A stretch of DNA of 64,000 nt from positions 1-64,000 of the forward strand of contig NZ_SMJZ01000004.1 of assembly GCF_004348345.1 (NCBI RefSeq), written 5' to 3'. A model generated the notes under the pieces. It was not told where the DNA came from. It made no database searches and worked only from the letters and a program-made list of their open reading frames with translations. Both the position numbers and the translations under genes were made by a program. Shown here piece by piece: positions 7,856 to 16,087 of the stretch. The stretch is from Nonomuraea longispora (GTDB lineage Bacteria; Actinomycetota; Actinomycetes; Streptosporangiales; Streptosporangiaceae). Position 1 is the stretch's first letter. Each line of letters begins with the position of its first letter.

Positions 7856-8517
7856 GCGCCGGGCCGTATCAAACCGCTCTCGTAGGCCAAAATGACGAGT
7901 TGGACCCTGTCACGCACGTCCAGTTTGGCGATGGCCCTGGTGATGTGGGTCTTGGCAGTGAGCGGACTGATGACGAGGCGCTCGGCGATCTCGCTGTTGG
8001 ACAGGCCGAGCGCCACGAGCTTGACCGTCTCCAGTTCCCGGGCGGTGAGGGTGGCCAGCCGCTGCCCCGCGCTGGGCGTGGTGTCCTGCCGGTGGGCGAA
8101 CTGCTCGATGACGCGGCGGGTCACCCCCGGAGACAGGAGCGCGTCTCCACCGGCGACGGCGGCGACCGCCCGGCGCAGTTCCGCGGGTTCGACCTCTTTG
8201 GTGAGGAAGCCGCTGGCTCCGGCGCGCAGGGCGGCGAAGACGTGTTCGTCGGTGTCGAACGTGGTAAGGATGATGACGCGACAGCCCAGAGCGGTCCGGT
8301 TGGTGACGATGCGACGCGTGGCGGTGATCCCATCGGTGCCCGGCATACGGATGTCCATGAGGATCACGTCGGGGCGGGTGCTCGCTGCCAGCCGTACCGC
8401 TTCGTCGCCGTCCTCGGCTTCGCCGACGACCGTGATGTCCCGGGAACGGGCCAGCAGGCTGCGGAAGCCGGCCCGTACGAGTGCCTGGTCGTCGGCGAGG
8501 AGCACCTTCATCGTCAT
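7852..8517 (-). CDS. NarL/LuxR-type response regulator
   Basis: Two-component response regulator of 221 residues. The receiver domain covers residues 4-120, with acidic pocket ADD at 8-10, phospho-acceptor Asp55 in VILMDIRMPG and the FLTK lysine after it. A LuxR-type helix-turn-helix lies at about 155-215 (LTARELETVKLVALGLSNSEIA). The ATG overlaps the stop of the histidine kinase gene by four bases (ATGA), so the two are co-translated. Targets are unknown. Confidence 0.93.
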   Translation of the reverse strand: MTMKVLLADDQALVRAGFRSLLARSRDITVVGEAEDGDEAVRLAASTRPDVILMDIRMPGTDGITATRRIVTNRTALGCRVIILTTFDTDEHVFAALRAGASGFLTKEVEPAELRRAVAAVAGGDALLSPGVTRRVIEQFAHRQDTTPSAGQRLATLTARELETVKLVALGLSNSEIAERLVISPLTAKTHITRAIAKLDVRDRVQLVILAYESGLIRPGA

Positions 8518-9662
8518 GCCGTCGAGCCTGCCACGGGGATGTCGGCCCGCACGGCGAAGCCGCCGTCGGGGACGGGTCCTGCGGTGAGCGCGCCCCCGAG
8601 TGCGCTCACCCGCTCGCGCATGCCGGCCAGGCCATGGCCTTCAGTGACTTCGGCGCCGCCCGGGACGCCGCGGCCGTTGTCTGTGATCTCGACGGTGATC
8701 GAGCGAGGCTGGTAGCCGATCGTCACCTCGGCCTTGCTCGCTCCCGCGTGCTTGAGCGTGTTGGCGAGGGACTCCTGTACGACGCGGTAGATGGCGATGG
8801 CGGTAATGGCGGGGACGGCCGCGCGGTCGCCGTGCTCGTCGAGGGTCACTTCAAGTCCGGCGGTGCGGGCGTCGGCGATGAGAGTGTCCAAGGAGGCCAG
8901 ATCCGCCTGGGGCGCGGTGTCGCTGGAATCGTCACGCAAGGTCGTGATGAGGGTACGGAGGTCGGTCATCGCCCGGTTCCTGACGTCCTTCGCCAGGCGC
9001 AGGGCGGCGGCGGCCGCTGGCGGGTCCTCCTCCAGAGCGTCGGCGGCGACATTGAGCTGCACGCCGACGACGGCCAGCGTGTGGGCGATGACGTCGTGAA
9101 CCTCGTGCGAGACGCGCAGCCGTTCCTCGGCGGCGTGCGCACGGTGGTCGGTTTCGCGCAGCTGCTTGCGCCAGCGCATCGCGGCGGCGTAGGTGAGCCC
9201 CGCTGCGATGAGAATCGCCAGGAGCAGTCCTTCCCCCGCGACGTGGACCAGGTAGCGGGTCGGGTTCTTGTCCAGGATCCAGCGGGCGTCGACCGCGGAG
9301 TAGACCAGTTGGGCCAGACCGATGGCGGGCACCCAGCGCACGCGTGGTGTGGTGGCGGCGGTGAAGTAGGCGACCGCGGCCGGCCAGATCCAACCGGAGG
9401 GAGACCAATGTCCGGTGAGGTGATAGACGAAGATCCCACCGACCGACAGCAGCAGCACGGTCATCGGCCAGCGGCGTCTGACCAGCAGGAGCGCTCCGAG
9501 AAGCAACCCGAGCTGGATCGTGTCCTGCCAGGGGCCACGCACCCCGGTGGCGAGGGCTACGGCGACGAAGAAGACCAGCGTGAGGACAGCGAGCGTGATA
9601 TCGGTGATCCGGGCGAGGTGCCGGACCGGCGCGGGTTCGCGTCGTGGGGAGGGCTCGGCCAT
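8514..9662 (-). CDS. Sensor histidine kinase, NarL-partner type (HisKA_3)
   Basis: Membrane sensor kinase of 382 residues. Four to five hydrophobic helices over about residues 20-165 form the sensor part; a HisKA_3 dimerisation domain carries the phospho-acceptor in EVHDVIAHTL (His189 from this start); a HATPase_c domain has NTLKHAGAS, DNGRG and GHGLAGMRER. Start ATG 9662 follows a purine-rich AGGG stretch; the frame is open to a GTG at 9740, but those residues are not family-like. It forms a pair with the response regulator through a 4-base overlap. The signal is unknown. Confidence 0.9.
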   Translation of the reverse strand: MAEPSPRREPAPVRHLARITDITLAVLTLVFFVAVALATGVRGPWQDTIQLGLLLGALLLVRRRWPMTVLLLSVGGIFVYHLTGHWSPSGWIWPAAVAYFTAATTPRVRWVPAIGLAQLVYSAVDARWILDKNPTRYLVHVAGEGLLLAILIAAGLTYAAAMRWRKQLRETDHRAHAAEERLRVSHEVHDVIAHTLAVVGVQLNVAADALEEDPPAAAAALRLAKDVRNRAMTDLRTLITTLRDDSSDTAPQADLASLDTLIADARTAGLEVTLDEHGDRAAVPAITAIAIYRVVQESLANTLKHAGASKAEVTIGYQPRSITVEITDNGRGVPGGAEVTEGHGLAGMRERVSALGGALTAGPVPDGGFAVRADIPVAGSTA

Positions 9663-9721
9663 GCGGAGGCCCTTTCTCCAGGGGGTGACGGGTGTAAGGC
9701 CGGGCCGGGGCGTACCGAACC

Positions 9722-9751
9722 GCGTCGCCCAGGTGGTCACCTGGGCGACGC
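9722..9751. promoter_or_regulatory. Perfect palindrome upstream of the histidine kinase gene
   Basis: A 14-bp inverted repeat with only two bases between the arms (9722-9735 and 9738-9751). It lies 60 bases upstream of the kinase start and about 100 bases after the stop of the secreted-protein gene (both minus strand). It has no T-tail, so it may be an operator or a terminator without a U-tract. Confidence 0.5.
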
Positions 9752-9848
9752 CGTCGGCATGCGCGGCTTCCGCGACCGCGTGGACCGGCGGACTCGAGGA
9801 CCGCGGAAGCTCTGGATCTGTTCACCAGCCCGGGGTGGGAGGTTCGGA

Positions 9849-10274
9849 TCAGACGTGGGTGACCAGGAGGGTCACGCCCGCCTCACCGCCACAGTCGACG
9901 AAAACGGGACCGACGCCGTTACCGATCTTGGGGGCGAGGGTTGCCTTCGCCACGAATCCCTTCGGGTCGTCCTCGACGATGCGGATGTTCCGTAGCACCG
10001 GGTGCTTGCTGTCGAGCCCGGCGAGCACGGCCTTGAGCCCTTCGCCGCCGCCGCAGTGGCCGGTGATCGTCACCTCCTGGCCTCGCTTGGTGGTGGGATT
10101 GGGGCTGACCCGGACCACCGCCCTGGCACCTTTCGGCGGCTTCGGCGCGGTCATCGCAGCGCTGGCAGCTTCGCCGGCCCTGTCGGCCTGAGCACCAGCC
10201 GGCGCGCCGGCCCATCCCAGCAAACCCGCCGTCAGGCTCAGCCCGGCGACCGCAGTCATCACTTTCTTGCTCAT
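9849..10274 (-). CDS. Small secreted protein, unknown function
   Basis: A 141-residue exported protein. The N-terminus MSKKVMTAVAGLSLTAGLL plus an AxA-type site near residue 28 (APAGAQA) is a Sec signal peptide. The mature part has beta-rich segments (AVVRVSPNPTTKRGQEVTITGHC) resembling bacterial surface beta-sandwich domains, with two cysteines about 55 residues apart (GHCGGG and VDCGGE) that could form a disulfide. Start ATG 10274 has GGAGG at good spacing. Not recognised further. It lies upstream of the kinase-regulator pair on the same strand and could be its output or signal protein, but nothing proves this. Confidence 0.8.
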   Translation of the reverse strand: MSKKVMTAVAGLSLTAGLLGWAGAPAGAQADRAGEAASAAMTAPKPPKGARAVVRVSPNPTTKRGQEVTITGHCGGGEGLKAVLAGLDSKHPVLRNIRIVEDDPKGFVAKATLAPKIGNGVGPVFVDCGGEAGVTLLVTHV

Positions 10275-10613
10275 GGCGATTCCTCCCGTACTCATCCGGC
10301 TATCTCCAGGAGAAACGCTAGGCCGGGCCGCAGCGGAGCGCGTCGTCCGTTGATCGTCACTTGACCTTGCACCGTTCGCTGTACGCACTACACCGAAGGG
10401 AGCAGGCATCCGGCATCGAGCGACCGCCCAGGGCCGAGAGCTGTCGCCGGTCTCCAGCCGCCGCCGGACCGTGACGTGCTTGCACCGCGAGTGCTCGGAT
10501 CGGCCCGGCGTCGGTCTGTACGACCACCCCTGATCTCGGTGAGGGCGGCGGCCGATCATCCGCAGAGGCGCGGTGTTCGAGCTGGTCGGGGCGGGTTCGG
10601 GCATAGTGGCTTT
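10275..10613. other. Divergent promoter region, no gene recognised
   Basis: About 340 bases between the secreted-protein gene (minus) and the DGPF gene (plus). I see no coding features. A stretch GTTCGA-N17-CGGG close to 10580-10605 resembles the ECF42 promoter only weakly. Confidence 0.4.
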
Positions 10614-10949
10614 ATGAAGTACGTGTTGCTGATCTGTGACGATGAGAAGGTGTCACCCTCCATGGAGGAGATCGCGGCGGACCCGGCGTATCAGGCGTAC
10701 GAGGCGGAGGTGAATCGGCGAGGAGCCATTCTCGGTGGTGCGCGGTTGCGTCCGGTGGCGGCTGCGACGACGGTCCGCGTCCGTGACGGGGAGACGCTGG
10801 TGTCCGATGGCCCGTTCGCGGAGACGAAGGACTTCATCGGCGGTATCGACATCATCGAATGCGACGATCTGGACGAGGCGATCGCGATCGCGGCACGGCA
10901 CCCCTACGCGAACCGGGGTTGTGTCGAGGTCCGCCCCGTATGGGAATGA
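10614..10949 (+). CDS. DGPF-domain (YCII-related) protein
   Basis: A 111-residue protein of the YCII/DGPF superfamily. It starts MKYVLLICDD and carries the namesake motif in LVSDGPFAETKDFIGG near residues 62-77, with a C-terminal CVEVRPVWE. DGPF proteins are the regular genomic partners of ECF42 sigma factors. Its stop overlaps the start of the sigma gene (GGAATGA), so the two are probably co-translated. The biochemical function of the family is not settled. Confidence 0.92.
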   Translation: MKYVLLICDDEKVSPSMEEIAADPAYQAYEAEVNRRGAILGGARLRPVAAATTVRVRDGETLVSDGPFAETKDFIGGIDIIECDDLDEAIAIAARHPYANRGCVEVRPVWE

Positions 10950-12163
10950 ACGCGCCGGAGGCGGTTCGTGCAGCGGTCGATGCGGCCTTCCGGGAAGAGT
11001 GGGGCCAAGTGGTCGCCACGCTGATCGGGCTGACCGGGAACTGGGACCTGGCGGAGGACTGCGCACAGGACGCGTTCGCCGCTGCGCTGGCGACGTGGGG
11101 GCGTGATGGCGTTCCGGCTCGTCCGGGTGCGTGGCTGACGACGACGGCACGTCACCGGGCGACCGATCGGCTGCGGCGGGATGCAACGGGGGCGGCGAAG
11201 TTGCGGCAGCTCGCCGTGCTGGAGCGGGCTCCGACTGAGTCGTTGGCTGAGGAGATTCCTGACGAGCGGTTGCGGCTGATTTTCACGTGCTGCCATCCCG
11301 CGCTGCCGTTCCCTGCTCGGGTTGCCCTGACGCTGCGGACGCTGACGGGACTGAGTACGGGTGAGATCGCCAAGGCGTTCCTGACTGCCGAGCCGACGAT
11401 GGCGCAACGCCTGGTGCGCGCCAAGCGCAAGATCGTCGAGGCCGGAATACCCTATCGGGTGCCACCGGCGGAGCTCCTGCCGCAGCGGCTGACAGCCGTC
11501 CTCGCGGTGCTGTACCTGATCTTCAACCAGGGCTACGACGAGGAAGACGGGCGCAGGGCGCTGGCCGCTGAGGGGATCCACCTCGCCCGGACGCTGGTCC
11601 GTCTGACCCCGACCGAGCCTGAGGCGCGGGGCCTGTTGGCGTTGATGTTGCTGCTCGAGGCCCGCCGTGCGAACCGCATCGACGACGGCGTACTGATCCC
11701 GCTGGAGGACCAGGACCGATCCCGGTGGGATCGCGCGCTGATCGCCGAAGGCCTTACAACGCTTGACGAAGCGTTGGCCGTGCGGCGCTGCGGGCCGTAT
11801 CAGGTGCAGGCCGCGATTGCCGCCTGTCACGCGACAGCGCCCGACGCCGCGGCTACCGACTGGCCGCAGATCGCCGCCCTCTATGCGGCGCTCACGCGGA
11901 TGGCGCCATCTCCCGTGGTGGAGCTCAACCGCGCCGTGGCGGTCGCGATGGCCGACGGCATCCCCGCCGGACTTGCCCTCGTCGACGAGCTCGCCGAGTC
12001 CGGCGAGCTCGATGGCTACTACCTGCTGCCGGCGACGAGGGCCGATCTTCTCCGCCGGGACGGCCGCCTCGCCGAGGCCGCGACGTTCTACGAGGAGGCG
12101 TTGAGACTGGCTCCGACCGACGCAGAACGTCGTTATCTGACGGGTCGTCTTTCCAAGCTCTGA
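10946..12163 (+). CDS. ECF42-type RNA polymerase sigma factor
   Basis: Sigma factor of 405 residues: region 2 at about residues 10-80 (GNWDLAEDCAQDAFAAAL), region 4 at about 110-165 (LTGLSTGEIAKAFLTAEPTM), then a long helical C-terminal extension of about 230 residues (DUF6596 and TPR-like) with the conserved LYLIFNQGY segment. This architecture and the preceding DGPF gene define the ECF42 group, in which the extension replaces an anti-sigma factor. ATG 10946 overlaps the DGPF stop; ATG 10940 is an alternative. A downstream gene carries a promoter that fits this group. Confidence 0.93.
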   Translation: MNAPEAVRAAVDAAFREEWGQVVATLIGLTGNWDLAEDCAQDAFAAALATWGRDGVPARPGAWLTTTARHRATDRLRRDATGAAKLRQLAVLERAPTESLAEEIPDERLRLIFTCCHPALPFPARVALTLRTLTGLSTGEIAKAFLTAEPTMAQRLVRAKRKIVEAGIPYRVPPAELLPQRLTAVLAVLYLIFNQGYDEEDGRRALAAEGIHLARTLVRLTPTEPEARGLLALMLLLEARRANRIDDGVLIPLEDQDRSRWDRALIAEGLTTLDEALAVRRCGPYQVQAAIAACHATAPDAAATDWPQIAALYAALTRMAPSPVVELNRAVAVAMADGIPAGLALVDELAESGELDGYYLLPATRADLLRRDGRLAEAATFYEEALRLAPTDAERRYLTGRLSKL

Positions 12164-12214
12164 CCAGCACAAAGGCCATCGCGGCCGAATTTCTCGAAGG
12201 GTCTTCCTCGGTGA

Positions 12215-12241
12215 TGTCGATCCCGGGCTGCCTCCTTCGTC
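12215..12241 (+). promoter_or_regulatory. ECF42-like promoter
   Basis: TGTCGA at 12215-12220, a 17-base spacer and CGTC at 12238-12241, followed after 34 bases by the SRPBCC start codon. The boxes agree with the ECF42 promoter consensus as I recall it (TGTCGA with a CGTC-like -10). This suggests that the sigma factor just upstream drives this gene. Confidence 0.55.
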
Positions 12242-12275
12242 GGTGAGGCGAAACCACCCAAGAGAGGCAAAGACA

Positions 12276-12779
12276 ATGTCGAACACCGAGTACCTGACCG
12301 CCACCATGACCGTCGACCGGACGCCGGAGCAGGTCTTCGAGGCCATCACCAACGTCCGCGGCTGGTGGAGCGAGAACCTCATCGGCCACTCTGCCGCCCT
12401 GCACGACGAGTTCGTCTTCACCGACGACAGCGAATACGCCGGTGAAACCATCCGGGCCAAGGAGGGCCTCCGGTTCGCCCGGTTCCAGATCACCGAGTTC
12501 GAGCCCGGCCGACGGGTGGTCTGGCACGTGGTGGACTCCGACTTCATCAACGAGCCTAACGAGTGGACCGACACCAACGTCATCTTCGACATCACCACCA
12601 ACGCGCAGGGCACGACGGTGCATTTCACGCACGAAGGCCTCACCGCGGCCGAATCCGCCTGCTTCGAAGCGTGCTCGCGCGCCTGGACCTTCTTCATCAC
12701 CGAGAGCCTGCCGCAGCTGATCACCACCGGCGCAGGCCGGCCCATTGCGGGCTACCGCCGGTGGACCGCCGCGAGCTGA
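12276..12779 (+). CDS. SRPBCC (AHSA1/START-like) domain protein
   Basis: A 167-residue single-domain protein of the SRPBCC superfamily. It opens with a beta strand (YLTATMTVDRTPEQVFEAI) leading to the WWSE segment typical of AHSA1-like proteins, and ends with a long helix (CSRAWTFFITESLPQLI). These form a hydrophobic cavity that binds small ligands; enzymatic roles vary. AGAGAGG precedes ATG 12276. It lies behind an ECF42-like promoter just after the ECF42 sigma gene, and SRPBCC proteins are known neighbours of DGPF/ECF42 loci. Confidence 0.9.
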   Translation: MSNTEYLTATMTVDRTPEQVFEAITNVRGWWSENLIGHSAALHDEFVFTDDSEYAGETIRAKEGLRFARFQITEFEPGRRVVWHVVDSDFINEPNEWTDTNVIFDITTNAQGTTVHFTHEGLTAAESACFEACSRAWTFFITESLPQLITTGAGRPIAGYRRWTAAS

Positions 12780-12888
12780 AAGACACCGAACGCATGTCTG
12801 AGCCGCTCCTGAAACGGGTGTCGAAGTGCGGCGGAACCGGACCGTACGCTCAGCCCGTTCGCGCAGGCCGGCCTCCGAGGTGGGCCGG

Positions 12889-13038
12889 TTGCCCACCGCT
12901 GGGCACCCGCTGCGCGTAGCCGAGTTCGACGCCTTGTTCGCCGACGCCGTGCAGGGCCTGGCGCGACCGGTGCCCAGCCGGCTGCGCCCGGATCTCGTCC
13001 TCAGCTCGCAAGCTGGTCATCCCAACGGGCAAGAACTA
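12889..13038 (+). pseudogene. Remnant of a small conserved actinobacterial protein
   Basis: The frame LPTAGHPLRVAEFDALFADAV resembles the N-terminus of small actinobacterial proteins that begin TLPTAEQPLRVAEFDxLF, as I recall them. After about 45 codons the expected continuation is absent. A second, shorter scrap of the same sequence lies at 39298-39348. The rest of 12780-13100 has no recognisable feature. Confidence 0.4.
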
Positions 13039-13100
13039 GGGCAGGCGTCCTTGGGTGTCCGGCGTCTGCCGGGTGCTGGCCGACGCCGACACGTCGGAGC

Positions 13101-13718
13101 TCAAGTAGCGGCCTCGGTGAAGGAGGGCTGGGCGGCGGCCATGACGCCGTGGACGGCTGCCGCGATGCGGTCGGCGGCCTGGTCGGGGTCGGGCTGGCCG
13201 GCGTCGAGCCAGGCGATGACTGCCTCCAGGGTGAAGGCGGGGATCAGGTTGGCGGCCCACTCCAGCCACGGCCCCGCGGGGATGCGGCGGGCGAGGTTGC
13301 GGTGGGCGACGTCGCGGGAGGCGGCGGTGATGGAGTCGATCAGCTCGCGGAAGTCGCTCTCGCGGGCGGCGTAGCGAAACAGCAGCCGGAACCCGTCGGG
13401 ATCGGCGGCCGCGGCACGCACCAGCGCGGGGATGGCGTCTTCGTCGAAGTCGTCGCTTCCCGTGGCCTCGGCCAGCCGCACGCACGCCCGGTCCAGCACG
13501 GCACGGTAGAGGTCGGCCTTGGAGTCGAAGTGCCGATACAGCATCGCCCTGGTCAGGGCCGCCTCGGCGGCGATGTCGTCGAGGCCGGTGGCGACGTACC
13601 CGGCGCGGGCGAAGGCACGGGTGGCCGCGTCCAGGATCTGCTCACGCCGCTCCGCACGGCGCAGCCGCCGCACCGGCCGCGCGGCAACGGCCTGGTTGCC
13701 TTCTTCGGGATTGCTCAT
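13101..13718 (-). CDS. TetR family regulator divergent from a P450
   Basis: Repressor-type regulator of 205 residues. HTH at about residues 25-70 (QILDAATRAFARAGYVATGLDDIAAEAALTRAMLYRHF, given here only as landmarks), ligand domain after it, ending AQPSFTEAAT. ATG 13718 has GGAGGG four bases upstream; the in-frame ATG at 13751 lies inside the repeat-bearing promoter region. It is divergent from the P450 at 13806 with repeated AAGTGTACA elements between, so autoregulation and control of the P450 are likely. Confidence 0.9.
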   Translation of the reverse strand: MSNPEEGNQAVAARPVRRLRRAERREQILDAATRAFARAGYVATGLDDIAAEAALTRAMLYRHFDSKADLYRAVLDRACVRLAEATGSDDFDEDAIPALVRAAAADPDGFRLLFRYAARESDFRELIDSITAASRDVAHRNLARRIPAGPWLEWAANLIPAFTLEAVIAWLDAGQPDPDQAADRIAAAVHGVMAAAQPSFTEAAT

Positions 13719-13741
13719 CAGCCCTCCACTTGTAGAAAGCA

Positions 13742-13778
13742 AAGTGTACATGTAACGTTATGGACGTCGAAGTGTACA
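13742..13778. promoter_or_regulatory. Repeated AAGTGTACA elements between tetR and P450 genes
   Basis: AAGTGTACA occurs at 13742-13750 and again at 13770-13778, 28 bp apart, each containing the palindrome TGTACA. They fill the 87-bp divergent gap and are the best candidate binding sites for the TetR protein. Confidence 0.5.
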
Positions 13779-13805
13779 AGTCTTCGTCTACTTTATGGAG
13801 AGGCC

Positions 13806-15002
13806 ATGCCGTCCATCCCCGTTCAGCTGCCGTACGAGCAGCCAGACCGGATGCGGCCTTCGCCGCTGCTGCGGGAGCTGCAGGCCCGCAGTCCCATTCA
13901 CGCCATCCGCACCGCTGTCGGCGATCCCGGCTGGCATGTGACCGGATACGAACATGTGCGCCGGCTGCTGGACGACGACCGGCTCGGCCGCGCCCACCGC
14001 GAACCCGAGAAGGCGTCACGCACCGGGGAGTCGGCACTGTTCGGCGGCCCGATGGGCGACATCGACACCGAGCAGGCCGACCACCGCAGGATGCGTTCGC
14101 TGCTGCAGCCGCACTTCTCGCCCAAGCGGATGCGTGCCCTGGCCGGCCGGGTCGAGACGCTCGCCACGCAGTTGCTGAACGAGCTGGCCGCGGCCGGTCC
14201 GCCGGCCGACCTGCACGCGGCGCTGGCACTGCCGCTGCCGATCGCGGTCATCTGCGAGCTGCTCGGCGTGCCGTATGAGGACCGGGCGCAGTTTCGCGCC
14301 TGGACACAGGCCGCCGCTGACATCACGGACCGGGCCCGCTCCGAGCAGGGGCTGGCCGAACTGTTCAGCTACGGCCGGCGGTTGGTGGCCCGCAAACGCG
14401 CCGACGGCCGGCTCGGTGACGCCCCGGACGCCGATGTGATCTCCCGGCTGGCCGCCACCGAGGGGGTCAGCGACGACGAGGCCGCGGCGATGGGCATGCT
14501 CCTGCTGTTCGCCGGACACGAGACGACGGTGACCGCGATCAGCCTGGGCGCGCTGTGGCTGCTGGCCACCCCCGGCCAGTGGCCGGCGCTGGTGGCCGAC
14601 CCGTCCCGGACCGACGCCGCGGTGGAGGAGATCCTGCGCGCTCCCGGCCTGGGTGGCGGCGGCATCCCCCGCTACGCCCGAGAAGACCTGGAGGTCGCCG
14701 GTGTACACGTGCGGGAAGGTGACCTGGTGCTCCTGGACACCGGGGCGGCCAACCACGACGCGTCGGTGTTCGCCGACCCGGACCGGTTCGACCTCGACCG
14801 GCCGGCCGCGCCGCATCTGACCTTCGGCCACGGCGCCCGCTACTGCATCGGCGCGCCGCTGGCCCGGATCGAGCTGAAAGCGGTCTTCTCCCAGCTCGCC
14901 GCCCGCTTCCCCGCCCTGAAGCTGGGCTGCGCGGTCGAGGAGCTGATCTTCAACCCACACGTGCTGACCGGCGGCTTGACCGCGTTGCCGGTCACCTGGT
15001 GA
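13806..15002 (+). CDS. Cytochrome P450 (class I, bacterial)
   Basis: Heme monooxygenase of 398 residues. The I-helix oxygen-activation motif AGHETT lies at 236-241, the K-helix ExxR as EEILR at 274-278, and the heme loop FGHGARYCIGA at 340-350 with ligand Cys347. It is soluble with no membrane anchor, as in CYP105/107-like enzymes. ATG 13806 follows GGAGAGG. No ferredoxin gene follows; instead a 54-codon frame overlaps its stop. It is divergent from a TetR regulator, suggesting induction by a small molecule. Substrate unknown. Confidence 0.93.
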   Translation: MPSIPVQLPYEQPDRMRPSPLLRELQARSPIHAIRTAVGDPGWHVTGYEHVRRLLDDDRLGRAHREPEKASRTGESALFGGPMGDIDTEQADHRRMRSLLQPHFSPKRMRALAGRVETLATQLLNELAAAGPPADLHAALALPLPIAVICELLGVPYEDRAQFRAWTQAAADITDRARSEQGLAELFSYGRRLVARKRADGRLGDAPDADVISRLAATEGVSDDEAAAMGMLLLFAGHETTVTAISLGALWLLATPGQWPALVADPSRTDAAVEEILRAPGLGGGGIPRYAREDLEVAGVHVREGDLVLLDTGAANHDASVFADPDRFDLDRPAAPHLTFGHGARYCIGAPLARIELKAVFSQLAARFPALKLGCAVEELIFNPHVLTGGLTALPVTW

Positions 15003-15163
15003 CCGCCATGCCCGAGACGGCACTGCGGCGGCCGATCTTCGGACGGACATATCCGGAGATCCTGTTCCCGCAGACGCGCACCCCGTTCTCCTTCCGCATC
15101 CGCGGCACCGCCCTGAACCCTCTGATCGCAACAGGCGTGCATTTCTCCAGCGTCGACGGCTGA
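14999..15163 (+). CDS. Possible small protein (54 aa) coupled to the P450
   Basis: GTG 14999 overlaps the P450 stop as GTGA and opens a 54-codon frame (VTAMPETALRRPIFGRTYPE ... FSSVDG) that runs to TGA 15161-15163. It lacks the cysteines expected of a ferredoxin and has no signal peptide. I do not recognise it. The overlap is of the kind used by coupled genes throughout this window, but the frame is short and could be chance. Confidence 0.35.
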   Translation: MTAMPETALRRPIFGRTYPEILFPQTRTPFSFRIRGTALNPLIATGVHFSSVDG

Positions 15164-15167
15164 CCGC

Positions 15168-15608
15168 TCAGCCGGTCGGCAGGCGCGGCGTGGCCGGCGT
15201 GGCCGGGTGAGTCAGCGGCAGGCCCTCCTGCTTCCACGCCCGGAAGCCGCCGATCACGTCGGTGGCCTTGGCCAGGCCGATCGTGCGCAGCGAAGCAGCT
15301 GCCAGGGACGAGGAGTAGCCCTCGTCGCAGATCACGATCCAGGCGATGTCGTGGCCGGTTGCTTCGGGGATTCTGGCCGGGCTGGTGGGATCGAGACGCC
15401 ATTCCAGATGGTTGCGTTCGATGACGATCGCGCCGGGGATCTCGCCGTCGGCCGCTCGCTGGAACTGTGGGCGGGTATCCACCAGACGGGCTCCCTCCGC
15501 GATCGCTGCGGCGGCTTCGGCGGGAGACATGCGGCGCAGCCCCGCCCGCGCCACGGCGAGCAGGCCATCGACGGTCAGCGGCCGGAGGACCTCCGCATGC
15601 TCACCCAT
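15168..15608 (-). CDS. Rhodanese-like domain protein
   Basis: A 146-residue single-domain rhodanese homologue: RLVDTRPQFQRAADGEIPGAI is the first conserved block (CH2A-like), and VICDEGYSSSLAAASL contains the active-site loop with its catalytic cysteine, followed by DVIGGFRAWKQEGLPL at the C-terminus. Such proteins carry sulfur as a persulfide or serve as sulfurtransferases. Its start overlaps the end of the truncated hydrolase gene upstream by eight bases. Confidence 0.88.
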   Translation of the reverse strand: MGEHAEVLRPLTVDGLLAVARAGLRRMSPAEAAAAIAEGARLVDTRPQFQRAADGEIPGAIVIERNHLEWRLDPTSPARIPEATGHDIAWIVICDEGYSSSLAAASLRTIGLAKATDVIGGFRAWKQEGLPLTHPATPATPRLPTG

Positions 15609-15843
15609 CGAGGAACCTGGTCACTACGGGTACCAGCACCTCCGGCGGCACCAGGTGGTGCTGGCCGGGCAGCACGTGATGGCGTCCGGCGGGCAGGTGG
15701 CGGGCGATGAGCCGACGGGGATCCTGGCCCATCTGCCCGAAGGCCCGGTCGCACAGAGCCGGGGCGACCACGATGATCGGCGGGCCGTCCCCAAGCCGGT
15801 CGAACGCGATGGGAGTCCCATCCGCTGATGTCACCTTGTCCAC
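15601..15843 (-). pseudogene. Alpha/beta hydrolase with internal deletion
   Basis: From GTG 15843 the frame gives the usual start of a small actinobacterial hydrolase (DKVTSADGTPIAFDRLGDGPP, IVVAPALCDRAF), then jumps directly to its C-terminal end (ARHLPAGRHHVLPGQHHLVPPEVLVPVVTRF). The central 150 or so residues with the nucleophile elbow (GxSxG) and catalytic Asp are missing, while the frame stays open. It cannot be an active hydrolase. I call it an in-frame deletion pseudogene. Confidence 0.7.
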
Positions 15844-16087
15844 GTGTCTCCACTGCCCAGCTCCATGGGGGAGTCGAAGCCGGAGCCCAAATTTCGACAC
15901 CCTTTGGTGGAAAACTGTCGAAACCCGGTCCGCGGTTCCGGCTCCTCCAGGACAGGCAGATCATGAGCGCGGGAGGCCGTGTGCCTTCCCGACCGACGTC
16001 GGCCATCGGCCCTATCTCGAAACCGTCATCGGATGATCCGGGAAGGTACACCCTTCCCGGCGGATCCACAGGTTTCGATCACTGCTC

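Noticed and set aside
10904-12745. 613-codon minus-strand frame
   Set aside because: Antisense to the ECF42 sigma and SRPBCC genes, both recognisable by domain motifs.
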